Shown piece by piece: positions 6,654-11,915 of a stretch of DNA of 11,915 bases. This DNA is from Proteobacteria bacterium UBA6920 (lineage in GTDB: Bacteria; Pseudomonadota; Gammaproteobacteria; SG8-11). Both the position numbers and the translations under genes were made by a program. Every line of letters begins with the position of its first letter. The stretch's first letter is position 1. The stretch is from contig DKAS01000096.1 of the NCBI GenBank assembly GCA_002448875.1, forward strand, positions 1 to 11,915. The letters are read 5' to 3'. Under the pieces are notes generated by a model. It was not told the origin of the DNA, searched no databases, and saw only the letters and a program-made list of their open reading frames with translations.

Positions 6654-9616
6654 CCCTGGGCGTCCGCCAGGCGGCTGAGCGCCGCCTGCGTATCCAGCTG
6701 CAGCCTTATCCGGCGAACATCCTCCGCAAGCAGCACGGCGCGGGACAATTCCGCCTGCGCCGACAAGTAGTCCTTATCCAACAGCATCGCTTCACCACGC
6801 CAGCGCCGGGCGACCCCTTCAAGTTCACGCAATCCATTCACTGTGGAGAGATCCAGTAATTCGTCCGCATAGGCGCGGCACTGCCTGATGTCACCCGCAG
6901 TCAGGGCGATCTCCGCCAGAGCGGCAAGACATCCGACCAGCATATAGCGCTCAGACATACGGCGCGTTTGCTCCAGTGTGGCATGCAGCGCCGCCGCTTC
7001 TGCGCCCTCACCGAGACGCGATCTGGCAAGCGCAAGATGTGTGTTTAGAGCGGCGTTCCAAAACAGGATACCGGTGCTGCGACCGAGCGCGAGACCGCGC
7101 TCAAGATGTTCGATGGCCAGTTTGTTCAACCCCAGATCCAACAGCAGATGGCCGATACAGTCAATGGCGATAAATTGGTATCGCACCTGCTCGAGACTTT
7201 CGAGCCAGCGCAAGGTCTGCTGCATGCCATTCCATGCTTCACCATAGCTACCCGTGCACGCCCTCACATGGTCGAGACCGAGCAGAGTTGGCCCGAAATG
7301 CCACTGCAAGTCGGCCTCGCGAGCAATTTCCAATGCCTGTTCAAAATTCTGGGTTGCTCGGCAGTAATCGCCGATCCCTTTACTGCCAATACAGGCGTGA
7401 CCGATCATCATCAGATTCTCGGATTCGTAACTCTTATCGCCGATACCACGAGCGAGCTCCAGCGAGCGCGTATAACACTCGATGGCCGCCACGGGCCTGG
7501 CATCGGCAAAATACGCCTCGCCGCGACCGTGATAGGCCTGTACCGCAACCAGGTCGACAAACCCTTTTTGTTCGCACATCTCGACCGCCTGCTGGTGAAA
7601 GCTGATGGCTTGATGGTTTTTTCCTGTGCTCCACGCCACGGTGCCGAGATGATACAGGGTATCCGCGGCCTGACGCTCGTCATTCATCAAGCGCGATTCT
7701 CGCAGGGCCTCAGTGAGACATGCCGTTGCTTCATCATACTGATCGGCGCGCCGATAGGCCATACCCAGCTGAATCATCGCGACCCGCGTTTTTTCCCGTT
7801 CGCCGCTTGCGCGCAAGGCATCGATGACCCGGCGCATATCGGCGACGGCACCTTGCGTTTGCCCGGCCTGAGCGCGCGCGACACCGCGTTTTTCATGGAT
7901 TTCGAGCAGCTGCTCAGCACCCATCACCTCAGGATGTGACTCACACAGCGCAATAGCGCGATCCAGCCAGTGCAGGGCGTCGCGCATGGCAAACAAATTC
8001 CGCGACTGATCTGCGGCTCGCAGCAGGTAATGCAGCGCATTGTTCCAGACATGCGCGCGTTCGTAGTGTTCCGCAAGCTGGGCATCTCGCTCGTGCGAGG
8101 CGCCTTCCTGCAGACGCTCCAGGCTTTCGGCTACCCCCCGATGCAGCGATTTCCGTCGCGCGCTGCTGATATCCCGGTAGACGACTTCGCGAAGTTTGTC
8201 ATGACAGAAATCGTAGACGCCCTCATCGGATTCCTCGCGCAGCAAATGGCGCTTGACGAGCTCCTCGACGGCATCGAGCAATTGCGCCTCCGGTTCACGC
8301 GTCACATCGAGCAGCGTATCGAAATCAAAGCGACGGCCGAGCACCGCCGCCGTATCGAGCAGCGGCCGTATCGATTTAGGCACATGCGAAAGCCGCACGC
8401 GCACCGCGGCCCGCAAAGTGTCGGGCAGCAGTTCCGATGCGTCGCTTGAGTGTTTATCCAGGCGCATCTCACCATCGCTCAGCGATTGCAGAATCGAAAT
8501 TAAAAAAAACGGATTGCCATCCGTTTCGCGATACAGACGCTCTGCCAGATCAGGCACGGCAAGCTTGGCGGACGCGAGCGTCGTCACCACCAGACTCTGT
8601 GTATCGGAAAAGTCCAAACGGCCAAGGGACAGGCGGTAAGCGGACGTATCGCGCCGCAGACTTTCTATCAGCTGAGCGAAGCGTTCATCGCTGTCGACCG
8701 CTTCATCCCGGTAGGCGTAAATCACCAGCACAGCCCGTTGGGTCGCATGGCGTGCCAGGTAATGAAAAACTCGCGCGCTGGCGTCGTCGGCCCACTGCAT
8801 GTCGTCTACCATAAGGACAAGCGGATGACCACCTCGGTATGCCTCGAGCAACTGGTCGACAGCACGGGCCAGACGTGCTTGCCGCGCCTCGGGAAAATCG
8901 TTGGACAATTGCGGCAGATCCGGAAAGCGATCACCGATCTCAGGGACCAGGGTCGAAAGTTCGGCGAGTGAAACGGGCGGCAAGTTGTGAACCGCTGCGT
9001 CAGGTATACGATCGAGGACACGCGAGATGAGATCTATCACCGGCTGGTAGGGCATGGCGTGTTCGATCGCAAAACAGTTGGTTGCGAGCAAAGGCAAACC
9101 CAGGGCATCGATATACCTCGTTACCTCGCGCAACAGGCGGCTCTTACCGATTCCGGGTTCGCCATCGATGAGCGCGCTGCCTCCAATGCCCGCACCAAGA
9201 CCTTCGATGAGTCTGACTATCTTGTCGTACTCGTTATGGCGCCCGACGAACGGAGAGGTATCGCTGGCTGCACCTTTCTTCGCGCTTTTGGCTGCAACGG
9301 CCGGGGAAGTGCCCGGTTTCGTGGATGAGGAAGACGGGATGCCGGATTCCACTACTGCGGTATGCATTGGCAGTCGGCTGGTGGCATGCAAGCCACGCGC
9401 TGCGTCGAGAAAAGCGCGCCGTTCTTCGTCGGGTATGGCAAGGGCCGTGCTGAGCCGTTCCGCCAGCCCTCGCGAGGGGCGGCGCTCATCAGCTTCGATT
9501 TTACGAATGGTGAATCCCGAGCAACTGACCCGCTGACCGAGTGCTTCCTGGGTTAAATCCAGCGCCTTGCGCCGTCGCCGCAACCAGTAGCCAAAGGAAC
9601 CCGTCCATTCCTGCAC
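6545..9616 (-). CDS. XRE-HTH / AAA (STAND-type) ATPase / TPR transcriptional regulator
   Basis: A 1023-residue regulator read from GTG 9616; the nearby ATG at 9608 is out of frame, and a modest GAGG lies about 10 bases upstream. Residues 9-75 form an XRE/Cro-type helix-turn-helix (LTQEALGQRVSCSGFTIRKIE), expected to bind DNA. After a Ser/Ala/Lys-rich linker (about 78-120), an AAA_16-like ATPase begins at SPFVGRHNE, with Walker A GEPGIGKS (152-159) and Walker B LVLMVDD (266-272) followed by QWADDAS, as in MalT/STAND proteins. From about residue 530 to the end there are repeated helical pairs (QAADTLYHLGTVAW, HYGR/YHGRGEAYF, YMMIGHACIGS types) typical of TPR sensor arms. There is no C-terminal LuxR helix-turn-helix, so the N-terminal HTH is the only DNA-binding element. 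It is divergent from the methyltransferase and converges with the protease, overlapping it by 109 bp. The signal it senses is unknown; the methyltransferase unit is the likely target. Confidence 0.9.
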   Translation of the reverse strand: MQEWTGSFGYWLRRRRKALDLTQEALGQRVSCSGFTIRKIEADERRPSRGLAERLSTALAIPDEERRAFLDAARGLHATSRLPMHTAVVESGIPSSSSTKPGTSPAVAAKSAKKGAASDTSPFVGRHNEYDKIVRLIEGLGAGIGGSALIDGEPGIGKSRLLREVTRYIDALGLPLLATNCFAIEHAMPYQPVIDLISRVLDRIPDAAVHNLPPVSLAELSTLVPEIGDRFPDLPQLSNDFPEARQARLARAVDQLLEAYRGGHPLVLMVDDMQWADDASARVFHYLARHATQRAVLVIYAYRDEAVDSDERFAQLIESLRRDTSAYRLSLGRLDFSDTQSLVVTTLASAKLAVPDLAERLYRETDGNPFFLISILQSLSDGEMRLDKHSSDASELLPDTLRAAVRVRLSHVPKSIRPLLDTAAVLGRRFDFDTLLDVTREPEAQLLDAVEELVKRHLLREESDEGVYDFCHDKLREVVYRDISSARRKSLHRGVAESLERLQEGASHERDAQLAEHYERAHVWNNALHYLLRAADQSRNLFAMRDALHWLDRAIALCESHPEVMGAEQLLEIHEKRGVARAQAGQTQGAVADMRRVIDALRASGEREKTRVAMIQLGMAYRRADQYDEATACLTEALRESRLMNDERQAADTLYHLGTVAWSTGKNHQAISFHQQAVEMCEQKGFVDLVAVQAYHGRGEAYFADARPVAAIECYTRSLELARGIGDKSYESENLMMIGHACIGSKGIGDYCRATQNFEQALEIAREADLQWHFGPTLLGLDHVRACTGSYGEAWNGMQQTLRWLESLEQVRYQFIAIDCIGHLLLDLGLNKLAIEHLERGLALGRSTGILFWNAALNTHLALARSRLGEGAEAAALHATLEQTRRMSERYMLVGCLAALAEIALTAGDIRQCRAYADELLDLSTVNGLRELEGVARRWRGEAMLLDKDYLSAQAELSRAVLLAEDVRRIRLQLDTQAALSRLADAQGQSVVAQRHRDKVRSIGSAMEMSLASTGLKAHFGIN

Positions 9617-9676
9617 TTCTGCCTGCCCTCACGATGGAAAATTGGCGCGCCCCGAGTCTAGCAGGTTCGACCCCGA

Positions 9677-9700
9677 TTTTGTCCCGCTTTTTGTCCCGCT
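9677..9700. repeat. Perfect 12-bp tandem repeat, candidate operator
   Basis: TTTTGTCCCGCT occurs twice head to tail (9677-9688 and 9689-9700), preceded by a degenerate third unit (GACCCCGA at 9669-9676). It lies in the 226-bp interval between the regulator and the methyltransferase, 60 bp from the regulator start and 142 bp from the methyltransferase start. A 12-bp period would place half-sites on nearly the same DNA face. It is the best candidate site for the XRE-HTH/AAA regulator; binding is inferred. Confidence 0.45.
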
Positions 9701-9842
9701 TAGGGTGACCGCGCCTGCCCCTGCCTGGAGTGAAATAGGTCTGTCGAAGGGGCGTGTGTTGTTGTTACGACGAACCTGGCCACCACTTACCTTAGTCATT
9801 GATTTTACTAGTTATTAAATTAGAAAACCAAGGAGAAATCTC

Positions 9843-10679
9843 ATGTCAGCCATTCTTTCCGCCACGCCTGCAGCCGCTGCCGATCTTGCGGCCATTAAGC
9901 ACAAACAGCACCTTGCCTGGTCCGCCGGCGACTATGCGGTGGTCGGCACCACGCTGCAGATCGTGGGGGAGTCACTGTGCGAATCACTGGACCTGCGCGC
10001 CGGTCAACGCGTTCTCGATGTCGCTGCCGGCAATGGCAACGCGACACTGGCCGCCGCGCGGCGCTGGTGCGATGTCGTTTCCACCGATTACGTGCCCACT
10101 TTGCTGGAACGTGGCCGTATGCGGGCGGGCGCCGAAGGCTTGCCGGTGCAGTTTGAACAGGCGGATGCCGAGAACCTGCCCTACTCTGACCACTCCTTCG
10201 ATGTGGTAATGTCCACCTTTGGGGTCATGTTCACACCCGACCAGAACAAGGCTGCCGCCGAAATGGCGCGGGTCTGCAAACCGGGCGGCCGCATTGGCCT
10301 GGCCAACTGGACGCCCGACAGTCTGGTCGGCCAGATCTTCAAGACGCTGGGCAAATACCTGCCGCCGCCGGCCGGGGTCAAGCCTCCCGCATTATGGGGC
10401 ACCGAGGCGCGCTTGCATGAATTGTTCGGTGAGCACATCGACGCCATCAGCATCGAGCGTCGCAACTTTATGTTCCGTTACCACAGCGCCGCCCATTGGC
10501 TGGAAATTTTTCGCAGTTTCTACGGCCCGATGCACAAAGCGTTCGCGGCGCTCGATGATAACAAACAGCAGGAACTCGCCACCGATCTGATCGCCCTGGC
10601 GGAAAAATTCAATCGCGCCAGCGATGGCACCCTGGTGGCGCCGAGCGAATACATCGAGGTAGTCATCCGTTGCAAGTAG
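9843..10679 (+). CDS. Class I SAM-dependent methyltransferase
   Basis: A 278-residue cytoplasmic methyltransferase from ATG 9843, with AGGAGA (9831-9836) six bases upstream. The Rossmann-like Methyltransf_11/25 core shows motif I VLDVAAGNGN (57-66), the acidic end of strand 2 at Asp82 (STDYVPTLLERGRMRA), motif II around QADAENLPYSDHSFDVVMS (106-124) and the post-motif segment MARVCKPGGRIGLANW. The cofactor-binding residues all look intact. The C-terminal third (PPPAGVKPPALWGTEARLHELFG, then FRYHSAAHWLEIFRSFYGP) is the variable substrate-specificity part, and the substrate cannot be read from it. The pattern resembles UbiE-like small-molecule methyltransferases, not RNA or DNA methylases. It is divergent from the large regulator, which probably controls it, and is followed 94 bp later by the DUF6632-like gene. 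An AT-rich stretch with TTGATT (9799-9804) just upstream may contain the promoter. Confidence 0.9.
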   Translation: MSAILSATPAAAADLAAIKHKQHLAWSAGDYAVVGTTLQIVGESLCESLDLRAGQRVLDVAAGNGNATLAAARRWCDVVSTDYVPTLLERGRMRAGAEGLPVQFEQADAENLPYSDHSFDVVMSTFGVMFTPDQNKAAAEMARVCKPGGRIGLANWTPDSLVGQIFKTLGKYLPPPAGVKPPALWGTEARLHELFGEHIDAISIERRNFMFRYHSAAHWLEIFRSFYGPMHKAFAALDDNKQQELATDLIALAEKFNRASDGTLVAPSEYIEVVIRCK

Positions 10680-10773
10680 TACTGTACCGGTAACGATCAG
10701 AATTAACGAGACGATCGAACATGACAATCGAGAAGGTGTAAAACGCGCTGCCGACATTTCTTAGGAGACCAGC

Positions 10774-11163
10774 ATGACTGAAGAAAATCGTATCAAGTAT
10801 CTACGCATTGCCCTGCTACTGGTGGGACTGACCTTCACCTTCGGCATCTGGCCGCTGGGTATCGTCTGGCCAACAGGGTGGACGTGGCATGAGGGAGGGC
10901 GGTCGGAATATCTGGAGATGATCCTGGGCATTTATGCCACGCTGGGCATATTCCTGATGATCGCATCGCGGGATCCCATGGCGCACCGCAGCCTGATCTG
11001 GTTCGCCGTCTGGTCGAGCATTGTGCACGGCGGAATCATGGGTATTCAGTCGGTCGTCAACACCATGCATATGGGACATCTCATCGGCGACGTTGCGGCC
11101 CTGATTGCGGTGGCGGTAGTATTGGCACTGCTGACGCCGCGTTCTGTTCAAGTGGCACGATGA
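10774..11163 (+). CDS. DUF6632-like small integral membrane protein
   Basis: A 129-residue membrane protein from ATG 10774 with AGGAG in TTAGGAGACCAGC just upstream. Hydrophobic segments lie at about residues 10-34, 46-64, 72-92 and 101-122, giving four predicted helices. The conserved-looking text (KYLRIALLLVG, FGIWPLG, WPTGWTWHEG, YLEMILGIYATLGIFL, ASRDPMAHRSLIWFAVWSS, VHGGIMGIQ) matches what I recall of the DUF6632 family, whose function is unknown. The His/Trp-rich patches at helix ends (HEGG, HRS, VHGG, HMGH) could be functional. It follows the methyltransferase by 94 bp in the same direction and is probably co-transcribed with it. No enzymatic role is claimed. The family name is from memory; the membrane topology is visible. 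Confidence 0.8.
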   Translation: MTEENRIKYLRIALLLVGLTFTFGIWPLGIVWPTGWTWHEGGRSEYLEMILGIYATLGIFLMIASRDPMAHRSLIWFAVWSSIVHGGIMGIQSVVNTMHMGHLIGDVAALIAVAVVLALLTPRSVQVAR

Positions 11164-11201
11164 CTCTTTCTTACCAGAAACGTTGCCGGTAGTCTGACCC
11201 G

Positions 11202-11234
11202 GGTGGTGACACGGGTCCGTGACGTGTCACCACC
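11202..11234. promoter_or_regulatory. 11-bp perfect inverted repeat with nested alternatives
   Basis: GGTGGTGACAC (11202-11212) and GTGTCACCACC (11224-11234) are perfect reverse complements around an 11-nt spacer. Two other dyads share bases with it: GACCCG/CGGGTC (11196-11201 with 11212-11217) and GTGAC-GT-GTCAC (11219-11230). These pairings exclude one another. On the plus strand no U-tract follows (an A7 run does), so it is not a standard intrinsic terminator for the DUF6632-like gene. It lies about 130 bp upstream of the cysteine synthase start and could be an operator, an attenuator-like leader or a Rho-independent hairpin lacking its tail. Confidence 0.5.
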
Positions 11235-11242
11235 GTGGCGTC

Positions 11243-11277
11243 AAAAAAAGCCGCGATCTTGTCATCTGGCGCGCGGC
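11243..11277 (-). terminator. Hairpin plus T-run reading on the minus strand
   Basis: On the minus strand GCCGCG (11277-11272) pairs with CGCGGC (11255-11250) across a 16-nt loop and is followed directly by seven T (11249-11243). This has the form of an intrinsic terminator, but no minus-strand gene leads into it: the cysteine synthase runs the other way. It might stop antisense transcription or be chance. The short stem and long loop weaken it. Confidence 0.3.
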
Positions 11278-11363
11278 ACGGTGTGTGGTCCCGCGGTCGA
11301 GAAATGTAGCATACGCTACCGTCACGAGGCGGCGGCCAGACAAAATGATTAGGAATAAACGCC

Positions 11364-11915
11364 ATGGGTAAGCGATTCGACAGCATTCTGGACACCATCG
11401 GTCATACACCGGTAGTCCGCATAAACAAATTGGCGCCCCGGGGCGTCAACCTTTACGTCAAGGTCGAATCTTTTAATCCCATGGGCTCGGTGAAAGACCG
11501 GCTGGCCCTGGGTGTCATCGAAGATGCCGAGCGCCGCGGCGAACTCAAACCCGGCCAAACCATCGTCGAAGCCACCAGCGGCAATACCGGCATCGGTTTA
11601 GCCATGGTCTGCGCGCAGAAGGGTTATCCGCTGGTCATCACCATGGCCGAGAACTTCAGCGTGGAACGCCGTAAACTGATGCGATTTCTCGGGGCCCGTG
11701 TGGTTCTGACGCCGGCCGACCAGATGGGTTCCGGCATGGTGGCAAAGGCAGAGGAGCTGGCCAGGACACACGGTTGGTGGCAGCCGCGACAATTCGAGAA
11801 TCCGGCCAACGCCGAGGTACACGCCAGGACCACATCCGTCGAGATTCTGGAAGATTTTTCTGATATTTCGCTTGACTACTGGGTTACCGGTTTCGGCACC
11901 GGCGGTACGCTGAAT
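11364..11915 (+). CDS. cysK: Cysteine synthase (O-acetylserine sulfhydrylase), 5' part (partial)
   Basis: This PLP enzyme makes L-cysteine from O-acetyl-L-serine and sulfide, the last step of sulfur assimilation, in the cytoplasm. The window holds 184 codons from ATG 11364, with AGGA (11351-11354) nine bases upstream; about 120-140 residues are lost at the edge. The N terminus FDSILDTIGHTPVVRINKL is typical of the family. PLP-binding Lys44 lies in NPMGSVKDR, the substrate loop is TSGNTG (71-76), and the phosphate-binding GTGGT loop (178-182) ends the visible part. The stretch NFSVERRKLMRFLGARVVLTP corresponds to the CysK/CysM core. I favour CysK, but CysM or a closely related paralogue cannot be excluded without the C terminus. 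It lies 200 bp after the DUF6632-like gene and is probably a separate transcription unit, with inverted repeats in its leader. Confidence 0.9.
   Translation, partial: MGKRFDSILDTIGHTPVVRINKLAPRGVNLYVKVESFNPMGSVKDRLALGVIEDAERRGELKPGQTIVEATSGNTGIGLAMVCAQKGYPLVITMAENFSVERRKLMRFLGARVVLTPADQMGSGMVAKAEELARTHGWWQPRQFENPANAEVHARTTSVEILEDFSDISLDYWVTGFGTGGTLN

Noticed and set aside
7106..7939. 277-codon plus-strand ORF inside the regulator gene
   Set aside because: Shadow of the TPR region; the regulator's domains on the minus strand are clear.
10721..10741. Six-codon ORF (ATG..TAA) between the methyltransferase and the DUF6632-like gene
   Set aside because: Too short, with only a poor upstream purine stretch; chance is the simpler explanation.

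Overview
The window most likely comes from the chromosome of a free-living, moderately GC-rich proteobacterium, probably a chemolithoautotrophic gammaproteobacterium. This rests on a form II RubisCO large subunit (CbbM) at the left edge, a secreted thermolysin-type protease with a GlyGly-CTERM-like tail, and a CysK-type cysteine synthase at the right edge. The species cannot be told from the sequence alone.

Layout. 1-864 (minus): 5' part of cbbM, cut by the window edge. 865-1238: AT-rich divergent control region with two clean inverted repeats, and a possible 29-residue ORF starting at a GTG. 1239-1643 (plus): conserved-looking small protein of unknown function. 1661-2484 (minus): lower-GC, accessory-looking patch holding a chimeric remnant (start of an alpha/beta hydrolase joined to a cupin with its middle missing) and a four-helix membrane protein. 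2485-2855: AT-rich non-coding leader with a candidate promoter and overlapping operator-like palindrome. 2856-6653 (plus): very large secreted M4 metalloprotease with propeptide, catalytic domain, propeller-like region, Ig/HYR-like modules and a sorting-signal-like tail, followed by an unexpected 69-residue extension. 6545-9616 (minus): 1023-residue XRE-HTH/AAA-ATPase/TPR regulator, overlapping the protease gene tail to tail. 9617-9842: divergent control region with a perfect 12-bp tandem repeat. 9843-11163 (plus): SAM methyltransferase and DUF6632-like membrane protein. 11164-11363: nested inverted repeats. 11364-11915 (plus): cysteine synthase, cut by the window edge.

How the parts may work together. 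cbbM belongs to Calvin-cycle CO2 fixation and cysteine synthase to sulfur assimilation; both look like core genes. Between them is an accessory stretch. The regulator, the divergently transcribed methyltransferase and the small membrane protein look like one regulated unit, with the 12-bp tandem repeat as the best candidate operator. The protease looks like an independent extracellular or surface enzyme. I see no CRISPR array, RNA gene, transposase or defence system. The most unusual things here are the protease with its extended, overlapping C terminus, the cupin/hydrolase chimera, and several unassigned palindromes and repeats.
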